Source of the DNA: an uncultured Opitutia bacterium
Lineage (GTDB): Bacteria; Verrucomicrobiota; Verrucomicrobiia; Opitutales; Opitutaceae
Assembly: GCA_903873805.1 (NCBI GenBank)
Contig: CAIQQB010000107.1
Coordinates: 1 to 45,136, forward strand
Reading direction: 5' to 3'
Length of the DNA: 45,136 nt
Shown here: in pieces, positions 17,748-26,755 of the stretch
Position numbering within the stretch: the stretch's first letter is position 1
Layout: every line of letters begins with the position of its first letter
Translations under genes and position numbers: made by a program
Notes under the pieces: model-generated
Database searches by the model: none
Told to the model about the DNA's origin: nothing
What the model saw: the letters and a program-made list of their open reading frames with translations, nothing else

Positions 17748-17799
17748 GTAGGGACGGCTCTCCGAGCCGTCCGCGGACGCCACGGAGTGACGTCCCTAC
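17748..17799. repeat. GTAG...CTAC paired hairpin element between grpE and dnaJ
   Basis: GTAG (17748-17751), then GGACGGCTC-TCC-GAGCCGTCC (to 17772), a two-base gap, GGACG-c-CAC-gga-GTG-a-CGTCC (17775-17795), and CTAC (17796-17799). Both boundary tetranucleotides are present. The stem is unrelated in sequence to the other copies. It occupies most of the space between two co-chaperone genes. Confidence 0.8.
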
Positions 17800-17851
17800 C
17801 AACAGACACCATACGTGTCGTTGTGCCACCAGCCCATAGAATCCCATTACC

Positions 17852-19018
17852 ATGGCCAAGGAAGATTACTACGACCTGCTCGGCGTCGCGAAGAACGTCT
17901 CGCCGGAGGACCTCAAAAAGGCCTACCGCAAGAAGGCGATCCAGTACCATCCGGACAAAAATCCCGGCAACAAGGAGTCCGAGGAGATGTTTAAAAAGGT
18001 GTCGCACGCCTACGAGGTGCTGAGCGACGCCGAGAAGCGCGCCGCCTACGACCGCTACGGTCCGTCGGCGTTCGATGGCAGCGCCGGAGCCGGTCCGCGC
18101 GGCCCCGGCGGCTTCCCGGGCGGTGGTGGCGGCGGCTTTCACGATCCGTTCGACATTTTCCGCGAGGTCTTCGGCCAGCAGCGCGGCGGCGGTGGTAGCG
18201 GCGGCATTTTCGACGAGATGTTTGGCGGCGGGGGCGGTGGTGGCGGCCACGACGGCGCCGATCTGCGCTACGACCTCGAAATTACGCTCGAGGAGGCGGC
18301 GCGCGGTTTGGAGAAGGAAATTTCGTTTCGGAAGAACATGGCATGCGAACGCTGCTCCGGCTCGGGCGCCGAGCCCGGCTCGAAGCGGGTGACGTGCCCG
18401 ACCTGCCGCGGCGCGGGCCAGGTGCGGCGCAGCGGCGGCATCATCACCTTCACGCAGACGTGTCCATCCTGCGGCGGTGCGGGCCAACGCATCGAGAAAC
18501 CCTGCACGGCGTGCCGCGGTGAGGGCCGGGTGCCGCAGACGACCAAGCTGACCGTGCGCATCCCGCCCGGGGTCGACAGCGGCTCGCGGCTGCGCTCGAG
18601 CGGCAATGGCGAGGCTGGCGCGGCCGGCGGCCATGCGGGCGACCTCTACATCGTGCTCGCGGTGAAGGACCATGAGCTCTTCGAGCGGCAGGGCGACGAC
18701 CTGTTCTGCGAGATTCCGGTGAAGTTCACCCTCGCCACGCTCGGCGGCAGCATCGAGGTGCCGACGCTCTTTGGCAAAGGCTCGCTGAAAATTCCGCCCG
18801 CGACGCAGAGCGGTACGACATTCCGCCTGCGCGAGAAAGGCATGCCGAGCCTGCGCGGCGGCCGGCAGGGCGACCAGCTCGTGCGCGTGCATGTGGAGGT
18901 GCCGCAGAGTCTCAGCACCGAGCAGAGGCGAATTCTGGAAGAGTTCGCCCGCGTGAGCGGCGACGCCGCCGAGCCGACTTCGAAGAGCTTCTTTGAGAAG
19001 GCGAAAAAGTTTTTCTGA
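17852..19018 (+). CDS. dnaJ: DnaJ, Hsp40 co-chaperone
   Basis: A 388-residue type I J-protein that delivers substrates to DnaK and stimulates its ATPase. The J-domain covers residues 1-70 with the essential HPD at 33-35. A Gly/Phe-rich linker runs to about 135 and is unusually long in glycine. The zinc-binding region has all four CxxCxGxG repeats (C165ERC, C182PTC, C204PSC, C218TAC), so two zinc ions are expected. Two beta-barrel substrate domains and a short dimerisation tail follow. Length and order are standard. It is downstream of grpE and convergent with rmuC, with a GTAG/CTAC element in the convergent gap. Confidence 0.97.
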   Translation: MAKEDYYDLLGVAKNVSPEDLKKAYRKKAIQYHPDKNPGNKESEEMFKKVSHAYEVLSDAEKRAAYDRYGPSAFDGSAGAGPRGPGGFPGGGGGGFHDPFDIFREVFGQQRGGGGSGGIFDEMFGGGGGGGGHDGADLRYDLEITLEEAARGLEKEISFRKNMACERCSGSGAEPGSKRVTCPTCRGAGQVRRSGGIITFTQTCPSCGGAGQRIEKPCTACRGEGRVPQTTKLTVRIPPGVDSGSRLRSSGNGEAGAAGGHAGDLYIVLAVKDHELFERQGDDLFCEIPVKFTLATLGGSIEVPTLFGKGSLKIPPATQSGTTFRLREKGMPSLRGGRQGDQLVRVHVEVPQSLSTEQRRILEEFARVSGDAAEPTSKSFFEKAKKFF

Positions 19019-19059
19019 GGGGCGGAGCTCGGGATTCCGTTAGCCGGCTTGGTTTGAGT

Positions 19060-19131
19060 GTAGCCGGGGTCGCTGACCCCGGGGATTGAGGCCATGGGTC
19101 CCAAGGCACCGGGGTCAGCGACCCCGGCTAC
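19060..19131. repeat. GTAG...CTAC paired hairpin element, dnaJ-rmuC convergent gap
   Basis: The cleanest copy: GTAG (19060-19063), CCGGGGTC-GCT-GACCCCGG (to 19082), a 26-base spacer, CCGGGGTC-AGC-GACCCCGG (19109-19127), CTAC (19128-19131). The two halves are exact reverse complements apart from the spacer. The same stem sequence recurs at 27508-27579. It lies between two convergent genes and could end transcription from either side. Confidence 0.85.
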
Positions 19132-19161
19132 AGTGTTGGATTCGAGATTTGACCGCTGTTC

Positions 19162-20424
19162 CTAGCGCTTCAGCTCGGGTGCCGTGAGCGCCTTGGTCGC
19201 CTCGTCGACGAGGCGGGGCTCGGCGATCTTCTTCTCGCTGCCGGCGCCGAGCTTCTCGAGTTTGCGTCCGGTGACGAGGAGCTGGCTCTCGGTCTGGTAA
19301 ACGGTGCTGTTATACGCACCCACCGCCTGCTGCAGCCGCTGGCCGAGCTCGTCGAGATTTTTCGCCACCGCGCCCACGCGCTCGTGCAGCTCGAGGCCGA
19401 GCTTGCGGATTTCCTCGGTGTTCCGGGAGAGGGCCTCCTGCTTCCAGCCATACGCCGCCGCCTTCAGCAGCGCGATAAGCGTGGCGGGCGAGGCGAGGAT
19501 GACGCCGACATTGGTGCCGCGTTCAAAAAGGTCGGGCTCGTAGCGCAGCGCCGCGCTGTAAAACGCCTCGCCCGGGATGAAGAGCACGACGAACTCGGGC
19601 GCGGGCTGAATGTTCTTCCAGTAAGCCTTGTTGCCCAGCGCGTCGATGTGGCCGCGGACGGCACGGGCGTGCTCGGTGAACTTCGCCTTGCGCACCGTCT
19701 CGTCGCCGGCCTCAAGCGCCTCGAGGAACGCCTGCATCGGCGCCTTGGCGTCCACCGCGATGGATTTGCCGCCGGGCAGGCGGATGATCATGTCGGGCCG
19801 GAATTCGCCCGCGGCTTGCTGCTGGCTGAAGTCCACGTTTTCGACCATGCCGGCGAGCTCAACGACGCGCTGAAGCTGGAGCTCGCCCCAGCGGCCGGCC
19901 GTGCTGGTGGAGCGGAGCGAGCGCGAGAGCTTGGTGGTCTCGGCCTGGAGCGTGGCGCTGGTGGTAGCGAGGCCCTTGAGCTGCTCGGAGAGCGAGCCGT
20001 AGGCCTCCTTGCGGGCGTTTTCGAGGGCGACGATCTTGAGGTCCACCTTGTCGAGCGACTCGCGGATGGGCTTGACGAGCGAGTCGCCCGCGCGCTTGAG
20101 AAACTCGTCGGAATTGCGCGTGAGGGCGTCGGCCGCCAGCGCCTTGAACTCGAGGGTGAGGCGCTCGCGGGCCTCGGTGAGCGCGGCGAGCTTGGCGGTG
20201 GCGGAGGCGCGCTCGGCGGACAGGGTTTGTTCGATCTGGGATTTTAGATTGGAAATTTCAGCCAGCTGGGCGCGGGCGTCGGCTGACTCGGCGGTGAGGC
20301 GGGCGTTGTCACCCTCGCGGGCGCGGAGGCGTTCGGCCAGCACCGCGGCCTGCTGGCGGAGCAGGAGCCAGACGGCGCCGGCGGTCAGCAGGGCGGCGGC
20401 GAGGGCGATGAGAAACGTCGTCAC
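19162..20424 (-). CDS. rmuC: RmuC-family DNA recombination-limiting protein
   Basis: A 420-residue RmuC homologue. RmuC limits certain DNA inversions in E. coli and has a PD-(D/E)XK nuclease-like core. A membrane span sits at the very N-terminus (TTFLIALAAALLTAGAVWLLL), then a long coiled coil (about residues 25-150). The RmuC core follows, with GRWGELQLQRVVELAGMVE, FRPDMIIRLPGGKSIAVDAK (the nuclease-like DAK), VVLFIPGEAFYSAAL and ILASPATLIALLK. No ATG is available in frame; the GTG at 20424 starts exactly at the membrane span and is preferred over a TTG 105 bp upstream. It is convergent with dnaJ, and a conserved hypothetical gene lies upstream. Confidence 0.92.
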   Translation of the reverse strand: MTTFLIALAAALLTAGAVWLLLRQQAAVLAERLRAREGDNARLTAESADARAQLAEISNLKSQIEQTLSAERASATAKLAALTEARERLTLEFKALAADALTRNSDEFLKRAGDSLVKPIRESLDKVDLKIVALENARKEAYGSLSEQLKGLATTSATLQAETTKLSRSLRSTSTAGRWGELQLQRVVELAGMVENVDFSQQQAAGEFRPDMIIRLPGGKSIAVDAKAPMQAFLEALEAGDETVRKAKFTEHARAVRGHIDALGNKAYWKNIQPAPEFVVLFIPGEAFYSAALRYEPDLFERGTNVGVILASPATLIALLKAAAYGWKQEALSRNTEEIRKLGLELHERVGAVAKNLDELGQRLQQAVGAYNSTVYQTESQLLVTGRKLEKLGAGSEKKIAEPRLVDEATKALTAPELKR

Positions 20425-20556
20425 GTCCCCAGCGTGCGCGACGGCGGCCGGCCGGCAAGGGCGGAAACGCCGCCATCCGGCCGCGTGGCTGTCAGCGCAC
20501 GGAAAGCGGGGGAGGTGGGCAACGGGCAACCGGCCTGGGCCGGGTGCGCCGCCCGG

Positions 20557-21084
20557 TCACTTGGCGGCAATGCGGCGGACGACCCAGTCGATGATGGCCG
20601 CATCGTCGTGCTCGTGCCGCCAGACTAGGCTGAGAAACTCCGCGGGCAGGATGTCGTGGATCTTGAAAAACTTCCGGTCGCCCCCGCAGCAATACATCAG
20701 CGAGGACGGGAGCTCGCCGCGGAGTTTGGCCTTCGCCTTCGGGATGAGCCGGGGCAGCCACTCAATGCCCTGCACGGCGGCGGTCTTGGCGGGCATCCCG
20801 GGCTCGTTGAGGACGGTGGCGGAGGGCCGGCCGCCCTGGACGTTCAGGAAATAGTCGCGGCGCACGAGCTCGATGGCGAGGGCGATATCGTAGCCGGGCT
20901 CGCCGGAGTTGTTCTGGTCCTCGGCATAGTCGAAGAGGTTCTGCGGGGTGAGGCCGTTGGCGGCGAGCCGGGTGGCGTCCGCCGCCGGGAGAAACGCGGC
21001 CGGGTCGCGCCGGCCGGTGGCATAGAGACTGACAGCCTGATCGTAGAGGGCGTGGAACTTTTGGGCGAAGTCGTAGTTTTTCAT
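20557..21084 (-). CDS. Conserved hypothetical protein, DUF5069-like
   Basis: A 175-residue soluble protein with no signal peptide or membrane segment. The C-terminal part, LIPKAKAKLRGELPSSLMYCC, then GGDRKFFKIHDILPAEFLSLVW with a final DDAAIIDWVV helix, resembles DUF5069 proteins found in Verrucomicrobia and related phyla. That link is by eye and not certain. The N-terminal 60 residues (YDFAQKFHALYDQAVSLYATGRRDPAAFL) look all-helical. The ATG at 21084 (MKNYDFAQKF) is chosen over a start nine codons upstream. It lies between rmuC and rnr on the same strand. No function is assigned. Confidence 0.7.
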   Translation of the reverse strand: MKNYDFAQKFHALYDQAVSLYATGRRDPAAFLPAADATRLAANGLTPQNLFDYAEDQNNSGEPGYDIALAIELVRRDYFLNVQGGRPSATVLNEPGMPAKTAAVQGIEWLPRLIPKAKAKLRGELPSSLMYCCGGDRKFFKIHDILPAEFLSLVWRHEHDDAAIIDWVVRRIAAK

Positions 21085-21100
21085 GGGTGAGAACGGTAAG

Positions 21101-21243
21101 TGGGAAGCCAAGAAGCCAGGAACGGATGGAAACGCAAATGGCCCGGTCGGGCAATCGGGTTGTTGGATGCCGGGGAATCTCGGTTTGGCAACCTGGCCGC
21201 CGGCATTGCGCTTGGCCGTCTCTTGGTTTCCTGGCTTCCCGCT
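21101..21243. repeat. Large imperfect inverted repeat with 8-bp tandem words in the rnr leader-side gap
   Basis: The whole space between rnr and the DUF5069-like gene folds as one imperfect cruciform. The left arm (21101-21125) has GAAGCCAA then GAAGCCAG. The right arm (about 21221-21243) has TTTCCTGGCTTCCC, the reverse complement of left-arm words. Inner arms GATGCCGG and CCGGCAT pair around 21166 and 21200. The unit is 8 bp, so it is a cousin of the heptamer elements rather than an identical type. No gene is present. Confidence 0.6.
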
Positions 21244-23790
21244 TCAATTATTGTCTTCCCGTTCCGGCGCGGGGCGGAAGTCGATCAGGCGCTTGACGCG
21301 GTCCACCCGGTACACCTCCACGTCGAGGCGGCCGTTGAGCTCGTAGCGGCGCTTGGTGCGGCGGCCGATGAGCGACCCGTGGCCGGACTCGCTGAACAGG
21401 GTCGGCTCGCCCAGGCCGGCGGCCGGCACCAGGCCGAAGGCCATCGACTCGATCAGCTCGATGAAGAAGCCGTGCGGCCGGACGTCGGTGATGACGGCGG
21501 CGAAGCGGGTTTTGGTCTTCTTCTCCAACTCGCGCTCAAAGAACTCGAGCAGCTTGATCTTCTGCGACTCGCGCTCGGCCTCGGAGCTGTTGATCTCGGT
21601 CAGGCTCAGGTGTTCGCCGAGCGCCGTGATGCGGGCGAGGTCGTAGCCGATGATCTTCGGCGGGGGCTGGAACGGATGGTCCGCGCCGCGTTCCGCGCCG
21701 GCGGGCGGCGGGGTGCCCCAGCTGCGGCCCTCGTTGGCTTCCTTGGCAAAATAGGTGTCGAGCACGCGGTGGACGACGAGGTCGGAGTAGCGGCGGATGG
21801 GCGACGTGAAGTGCGTGTAGTCGCGCTTGTGCAGGCCGAAGTGGCCGTCGGCCGTGCCGCGGTAGCAGGCCTTCTTCAGGCTGCGGAGCAGCTGCGTGCG
21901 CAGCGTGTGCCCCTGCGGGTGGTCCTTGAGGGTGGCGAGCAGCTTGACGATCTCCTCGCGCCGCCCGAGGTCGCCGGTCTGGATGGCGAAGGTGCCCAGC
22001 AGCTCGCGCAGCTCATTGAGCCGCTCGGGGTCGGGCTGGTCGTGGACGCGGTAGAGCGACGGCAGCCGCGAGGTGCGCGTGAGGCGGGCGACGGCCTCGT
22101 TGGCGGCGAGCATGAACTCCTCGATGAGCTGGTGGCTCTCGTCGTGCTCGATCTTCTCAAGGCGGTCGGCGTAGCCCTCAGCATCGACGAAGATCTTGGT
22201 TTCGGGCATGTCGAGGTCGAGGCTGCCGTGGGCCATGCGGTCGCGGCGGAGCAGGCTGGCGATGGCCCAGAGCTTGCGAATCCAGCCCTGCAGGTCGACG
22301 AGCTCGAGATCAGTGAGCGAGCTCAGGGCGCGGCCGGTCGAGCCCGTCTGGTGCTTGGCCGGCAGCGGCAGGGCGCGGATCTTGTCCAGGCTGCTCTCGA
22401 ACAGCAGGGCGTAGGCCTGCTTGTAGGTGAGGCGCTTGCGGCTGCAGATGACCGTGTTGGCGAAGGTGGTCGACTTGAGCCGGCCGGTCTTGTCGAACAC
22501 GAGGAACGCGGCCTTGGTCAGCCGGTCCTGCGCCTCGACGAGCGAGCAGAGCCCGTTGGACAGCTTCTCCGGCAACATGGGCACCACGCTGCCCACGAGG
22601 TAGGTCGAGTTGCCGCGCCGCTGCGCCTCGCGGTCGAGTGCGGTGCCAGGCTTCACGTAGGCCGAGACGTCGGCGATGTGGACGCCCACGCGAACCTCGC
22701 CGTGGTCGAGTGTCTCAAGGGAAAGCGCGTCGTCAAAATCCTTGGCGTCGTCCGGGTCGATCGTGAACACTGGCAGCGCGCGGTAGTCCAGGCGGCCGGC
22801 GAGCTCGCGGGGCCGCACGGTGTCGGGCAGGCCGGCGACCTCGCGCTCGACCTCGGCGGGGAAGCGCGGGTCGAGGGCGTATTTGCGGTAGACGCCGAGC
22901 AGTTCGGCGCGCGGCTCCCAGGTCTTGCCGAGGCGTTCGGTGATCTCGCCTGCGATGGGGCGGTTGCGCTCCGTCCACTCGTGAAGGTGCACGACCACCT
23001 TGTCGCCGGGGCCGGGGATGGGTTTGAGCCCGCCCGCCGCCGGATCGGCGACGAGCACCTGCTGCACAAAACGCGGGTCGTCAGCCACGACGCACCAGGC
23101 GCCGCGGAGGCGCTGCAACGTGCCGACCACCTCGGCCCGGCCGCGCTCGACAATGGCGACGACGCAGCCCGTCTGCTCCTCGCCGCGGCCATCGCGGCGG
23201 CGGCGGAGGCCGGGGTTGACCCTGACCTCGACGCGATCGCCGGGCAGGGCGACGTTGCTGTCCTCGGGCGGGATCTGGATGGAGTCGGGAGCCGGCCGGC
23301 CGGGCACGGCATCGGGGACGACAAACGACCAGCCGCCGGCGCGGAACTGGATCTTGCCGGTGACCAGGTCCCGGCGGTCGGCCGCCGGGGGGCGCGCCGC
23401 GGCCGGACCCGGCCGCGCCTTGGCGTGGCTGCGCGGGGGCGGCAACGCGGGTTCGCGCGTCCGACCACGTCCGGCGGGCGCGGCCGGCCGCGACGGTTCC
23501 GCGGCCGGCGGCGGGGGATGACCGGCGGCCTCCCGGCGCGCGGCGACGCGGCTCGATTGGAAGATGGGGCGTTCATCCCGCGCGGGGCGCGGTCGGCTGC
23601 CGCCGGGTAGGGCGATGCGATCACCTGATACGAGCACGACGGCGCCCTGGGACAGGAGCAGCCGCAGTTCGTGGGTGAAGACGTTGCGTTCTTTCTTGTT
23701 GAGGTTGAGCAGGCGGGAGAGATCGGTGCCGCTGGCCGGGCGGTAGTCGGGCTGGCGCAGGCGGTCGAGGAGTCGTTCGCGAAATTTCAT
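21244..23790 (-). CDS. rnr: Ribonuclease R (RNase II/R family exoribonuclease)
   Basis: An 848-residue 3'-5' exoribonuclease that degrades structured RNA. Domains in order: an N-terminal winged-helix-like region (to about 65), a disordered insertion very rich in Pro, Arg and Ala (about 65-145), cold-shock/OB domains (about 150-300), the RNB catalytic domain and a C-terminal S1 domain. The catalytic site is TIDPDDAKDFDDALS from residue 343, carrying the four metal-binding aspartates; THFTSPIRRYSDLVVHR is the other family signature. S1 begins near FAAVITDVRPHGFFIELIE. It lacks a long basic tail after S1. The ATG at 23790 starts MKFRERLLDRL. It is divergent from glgA across a 134-bp gap with no clear operator. 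Confidence 0.95.
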   Translation of the reverse strand: MKFRERLLDRLRQPDYRPASGTDLSRLLNLNKKERNVFTHELRLLLSQGAVVLVSGDRIALPGGSRPRPARDERPIFQSSRVAARREAAGHPPPPAAEPSRPAAPAGRGRTREPALPPPRSHAKARPGPAAARPPAADRRDLVTGKIQFRAGGWSFVVPDAVPGRPAPDSIQIPPEDSNVALPGDRVEVRVNPGLRRRRDGRGEEQTGCVVAIVERGRAEVVGTLQRLRGAWCVVADDPRFVQQVLVADPAAGGLKPIPGPGDKVVVHLHEWTERNRPIAGEITERLGKTWEPRAELLGVYRKYALDPRFPAEVEREVAGLPDTVRPRELAGRLDYRALPVFTIDPDDAKDFDDALSLETLDHGEVRVGVHIADVSAYVKPGTALDREAQRRGNSTYLVGSVVPMLPEKLSNGLCSLVEAQDRLTKAAFLVFDKTGRLKSTTFANTVICSRKRLTYKQAYALLFESSLDKIRALPLPAKHQTGSTGRALSSLTDLELVDLQGWIRKLWAIASLLRRDRMAHGSLDLDMPETKIFVDAEGYADRLEKIEHDESHQLIEEFMLAANEAVARLTRTSRLPSLYRVHDQPDPERLNELRELLGTFAIQTGDLGRREEIVKLLATLKDHPQGHTLRTQLLRSLKKACYRGTADGHFGLHKRDYTHFTSPIRRYSDLVVHRVLDTYFAKEANEGRSWGTPPPAGAERGADHPFQPPPKIIGYDLARITALGEHLSLTEINSSEAERESQKIKLLEFFERELEKKTKTRFAAVITDVRPHGFFIELIESMAFGLVPAAGLGEPTLFSESGHGSLIGRRTKRRYELNGRLDVEVYRVDRVKRLIDFRPAPEREDNN

Positions 23791-23924
23791 GGGTGAGGGT
23801 CGGAAAGGGATGGTCGGGGCGCGCGTTGGTGGGCGCACCGGGCGTCTGCTGGACAGAGGCGGTCATCCCGGAAGGCCGCGTTTTGCGGCTGGCAAAATGC
23901 AACCCGGGGGGTTCTCTTGGGGCG

Positions 23925-25367
23925 ATGAAAATCGTCCATGTCGCCAGCGAAATCTTTCCCTACGCGAAAACGGGGGGACTGGCTGATGCGGCGGGTTCGC
24001 TGGCGGCGACGCTGGCGGACCTCGGGCACGAGGTCTCGGTGTTTCTGCCCGGCTACCGGGTGGCCGTCGAGCACCCGCTCGCGGGCCAGGCCGAGCACCG
24101 GCTGAAGCTGCGGGTGGAGATGGGCGACGTGTTCATGAGCGGCGATGTGCGGTCGTTCTCCCCGCGGAAGAACCTCACGATCTACTTTGTCTGCCGGGAG
24201 GAATTCTTCGACCGGCGCCACCTCTACGGCACGCCGGAAAGGGACTACGAGGACAACCACCACCGGTTCATCTTCTTTTGCAAGGGCGTGGTCGAGACCC
24301 TCCGCCTGCTGGAGCTGGGCGCCGACATCGTCCACGGGCACGACTGGCAGTGCGGCCTGCTGCCGCTGCTGCTGCGCCACGCCGAGCAGCGCCACGGCGC
24401 CACGCTCGCGATCAAGACCGTGTTCACGGTCCACAACCTCGCGTTTCAGGGTATCTTTCCGATGCGCTCGTTTTACCGGACCAACCTGCCGGACGAGCTC
24501 ATGGGCATCGACGGCGTGGAGTTCTACGGCCAGATGAACATGATGAAGGCGGGGCTGCTCTTCGCCGACCGCCTGACCACAGTGAGCCCGCGCTATGCCG
24601 TCGAGATCCAGACGCCCGAGTTCGGCTGCGGGCTCGACGGCGTCGTCCTCTCTCGCGCCGGCGAAATCACCGGCCTGCTCAACGGCATCGACGCCCGCAT
24701 CTGGAATCCCGCGGTCGACGGTCTCATCCCCGAGCACTACAACGTGGGCGATCTGGCCGGCAAGACCCGCTGCCGCGCGGACCTGCTCAAACGCCACGGC
24801 TTAGATCCGGAGTTCCGCGGTCCCATCTTCGGCATGGTTTGCCGGCTGACGGAGCAGAAGGGCATCGATCTGGTGCTGGCCAACGCGGACTTTTTCAAGG
24901 CGGCGGACGTGCGGCTCGTCCTGCTCGGCACGGGCGAGCGGCGCTTCGAGACGGCGGTGCGCGAGCTGGCCAAGGCGTGTCCCAGCCGGGTGGCGGTGAG
25001 CACGCGTCAGGATGAATCCATGAGCCACCTGATCGAGGCGGGCAGCGATTTCTTTCTGATGCCCTCGCGCTTCGAACCCTGCGGACTGAACCAGATGTAT
25101 TCGCTGGTCTATGGCACCCTGCCGCTGGTCGGCCGGGTGGGCGGACTGGCCGACACGGTGACGGACCTCGACGAGTATCCCGCCGCAGGCACCGGCCTGA
25201 TGTTTGCGCCGACCGCCGAAGGCGTGCGGGACGGACTTTCGCGGGCGCTTAAGCTGTTCGACCAGCCGGCCCGCCTGGCGGCAGCGCAGGCCCGCGGCAT
25301 GCGGAAGAATTTCAGCTGGACCCAGGCGGCGCGCGCCTACGAACGGCTTTACGAAGAGGCGATTTGA
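23925..25367 (+). CDS. glgA: Glycogen synthase (ADP-glucose type, GT5)
   Basis: A 480-residue GT5 enzyme that adds glucose from ADP-glucose to glycogen. The N-terminal signature EIFPYAKTGGLADAAGSL places the ADP-glucose-binding lysine at residue 15. Other conserved parts are HGHDWQCGLLPLLL, TVHNLAFQGIFP, TTVSPRYAVEI, LLNGIDARIWNP and the C-terminal PSRFEPCGLNQMYSLVYGTLP, which carries the catalytic-site Glu and the diagnostic Cys-Gly-Leu. Length is normal. The ATG at 23925 gives MKIVHVASEI; the frame upstream is open without homology. No glgB or glgC is adjacent. A lone CBM48 protein at 29475 may also belong to glycogen metabolism. Confidence 0.96.
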   Translation: MKIVHVASEIFPYAKTGGLADAAGSLAATLADLGHEVSVFLPGYRVAVEHPLAGQAEHRLKLRVEMGDVFMSGDVRSFSPRKNLTIYFVCREEFFDRRHLYGTPERDYEDNHHRFIFFCKGVVETLRLLELGADIVHGHDWQCGLLPLLLRHAEQRHGATLAIKTVFTVHNLAFQGIFPMRSFYRTNLPDELMGIDGVEFYGQMNMMKAGLLFADRLTTVSPRYAVEIQTPEFGCGLDGVVLSRAGEITGLLNGIDARIWNPAVDGLIPEHYNVGDLAGKTRCRADLLKRHGLDPEFRGPIFGMVCRLTEQKGIDLVLANADFFKAADVRLVLLGTGERRFETAVRELAKACPSRVAVSTRQDESMSHLIEAGSDFFLMPSRFEPCGLNQMYSLVYGTLPLVGRVGGLADTVTDLDEYPAAGTGLMFAPTAEGVRDGLSRALKLFDQPARLAAAQARGMRKNFSWTQAARAYERLYEEAI

Positions 25368-25407
25368 GCGGCGTCCCGCTGCCTGGCGGACGGCAAACCG
25401 CGGACGT

Positions 25408-26106
25408 TCAGGCAGCCGGCCGCGCGCGACGGCGAAAGGCGGCTCCGAGCATCAACGCGCCGCCGAAGGCGAGTAGAGCGACGGTGCCGGGTTCGGGCAC
25501 TGCAGCCAGTTTCACATTGTCGAGCAGATCGTTGTCCTGGCTGTTGGTCCAGTCGCCGAGAATCCGGAGGTCGGTGAGGCTGCCGAGCACGCTGGAGATT
25601 TGCTGCGTGGTGGCCAGGGTGCTGGAGCCGGCCAGCGTCCAACCTTGGGTGCCGTCCAACTTGAACGAATACGAAGTGTAGTTCGTGGTGACCGGCCAGT
25701 TCGCCTGTGGCGCGGAGAAGGCAATGGAGGTGTTATTACCGGTCAGTACCACCATGTCAGCTTCGGTGCCGTTCCACGAGAGGCTCAGCTTCAGGTCAAA
25801 GCTGAGGGTGCCACCGTAATACGCAGCCTGGTTGCCGAGAAACTGGGCCGGGGCGTCGAAATAATCGTTGGCCCCGTTGGCGGGTTCCTGGAGGATGATG
25901 GCGCCACTGCCGTTGGTGCCACCGTTTGCAGTGTAGACGACGACGGTGTTGGGATCGGCGGCCGTGTAGGCATGCCAGCCGTCCGCGTTCAGGTTAAAAT
26001 CCGAAAGGATCGACTGCGCGCGCCCCGCTCCGGCCGTCAACAAAAGGCCGGCGCACAACAGCAGGCACCGCGGTCTCCCGTGAGAAAATGGTTGGACGGC
26101 AATCAT
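25408..26106 (-). CDS. PEP-CTERM sorting-domain protein with laminin-B-like domain
   Basis: A 232-residue exported protein. A signal peptide (LLLCAGLLLTAGAGRAQ) is followed by a beta-rich domain from about residue 33 to 200 (DGWHAYTAADPNTVVVYTANGG, GGTLSFDLKLSLSWNGTEADMVV). This resembles the laminin B domains common in PEP-CTERM proteins; that resemblance is by eye. The last 30 residues are a typical PEP-CTERM tail: VPEPGTVALLAFGGALML as motif and membrane helix, then the basic AAFRRRARPAA. Such tails direct sorting by exosortase, usually in bacteria that make exopolysaccharide. No exosortase gene is in the window. It stands alone between glgA and a response regulator. Confidence 0.88.
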   Translation of the reverse strand: MIAVQPFSHGRPRCLLLCAGLLLTAGAGRAQSILSDFNLNADGWHAYTAADPNTVVVYTANGGTNGSGAIILQEPANGANDYFDAPAQFLGNQAAYYGGTLSFDLKLSLSWNGTEADMVVLTGNNTSIAFSAPQANWPVTTNYTSYSFKLDGTQGWTLAGSSTLATTQQISSVLGSLTDLRILGDWTNSQDNDLLDNVKLAAVPEPGTVALLAFGGALMLGAAFRRRARPAA

Positions 26107-26186
26107 CGCGTGAATCGCCTAACCATCGGGCACTCTGGGTGCAAGTGCAATTGTTTCGCGGAAGGTGAGTGGGTCGAGGCTGTCCC

Positions 26187-26585
26187 TCAGGTAATGCGGA
26201 GCACGTGGCGGGGGGCGAGCAGGCGTTGCACCCGGGCGACGAGTTCGCGGGGCCGGAAGGGCTTGGTGAGGTAGTCAAGGGCGCCGAGTTCAAGTCCGAG
26301 ATTCTGCGCGTCCGTGGTCGCCCAAGCCGTGAGGACAATCACCGGGATGGTGGCGGTGGACGGTTCGCGGCGCAGGATTTCGCAGACGCCGAAGCCGTCG
26401 ATGTCTGGCAGCATGAGGTCGAGCAGAATGAGGTCGGGGCGGCGCTCCGCCACAGCGGCGAGGGCGGCCCGTCCGCTGGCCGCCGTGGCCACATCGCAAC
26501 CGGCTTGGGTGAGGAGAAACCGGACCAGATCGGTCACATCTCGCTCGTCGTCAACACTGAGGATAAAGGGACGCATCCTCGGCAT
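26187..26585 (-). CDS. Single-domain response regulator (receiver only)
   Basis: A 132-residue receiver domain without output domain. Key residues are present: D12/D13 in SVDDE, phospho-acceptor D56 in LILLDLMLPDIDGFG, T86 in VIVLTAWAT, and K108 in YLTKPFRPREL. The DLMLPDIDGFGVCEIL and ALDYLTKPF segments are typical of receivers that pair with hybrid kinases. The start is ATG 26585 (MPRMRPF) or ATG 26576 (MRPF); either keeps the domain whole. It is divergent from the PagL-like gene across a gap with a dyad at 26600. The cognate kinase is unknown; the orphan hybrid kinase at 36256 is one candidate. Confidence 0.92.
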   Translation of the reverse strand: MPRMRPFILSVDDERDVTDLVRFLLTQAGCDVATAASGRAALAAVAERRPDLILLDLMLPDIDGFGVCEILRREPSTATIPVIVLTAWATTDAQNLGLELGALDYLTKPFRPRELVARVQRLLAPRHVLRIT

Positions 26586-26599
26586 AATCGCACCCCCGG

Positions 26600-26626
26600 G
26601 TCACGGTGGCACGTCGTGCGGGTGAC
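26600..26626. promoter_or_regulatory. Dyad in divergent gap, response regulator / PagL-like gene
   Basis: GCACG-T-CGTGC (26609-26619) sits inside outer arms GTCAC (26600-26604) and GTGAC (26622-26626). It is about 15 bp from the response regulator start and 130 bp from the PagL-like start. The asymmetric spacing makes it an uncertain operator. Nothing else is evident in this gap. Confidence 0.3.
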
Positions 26627-26755
26627 GATTGGGTAACTTTCCGCTCCGGGGACGGGGGGGCGGCCGGCGATTGAACTGGATGGGCGGCCACAAAAATGTC
26701 ACATCAGCTTGACGGGTGTGCGCGGGCGAATTTCTCGTGTGCCATCCGTTTCCCG

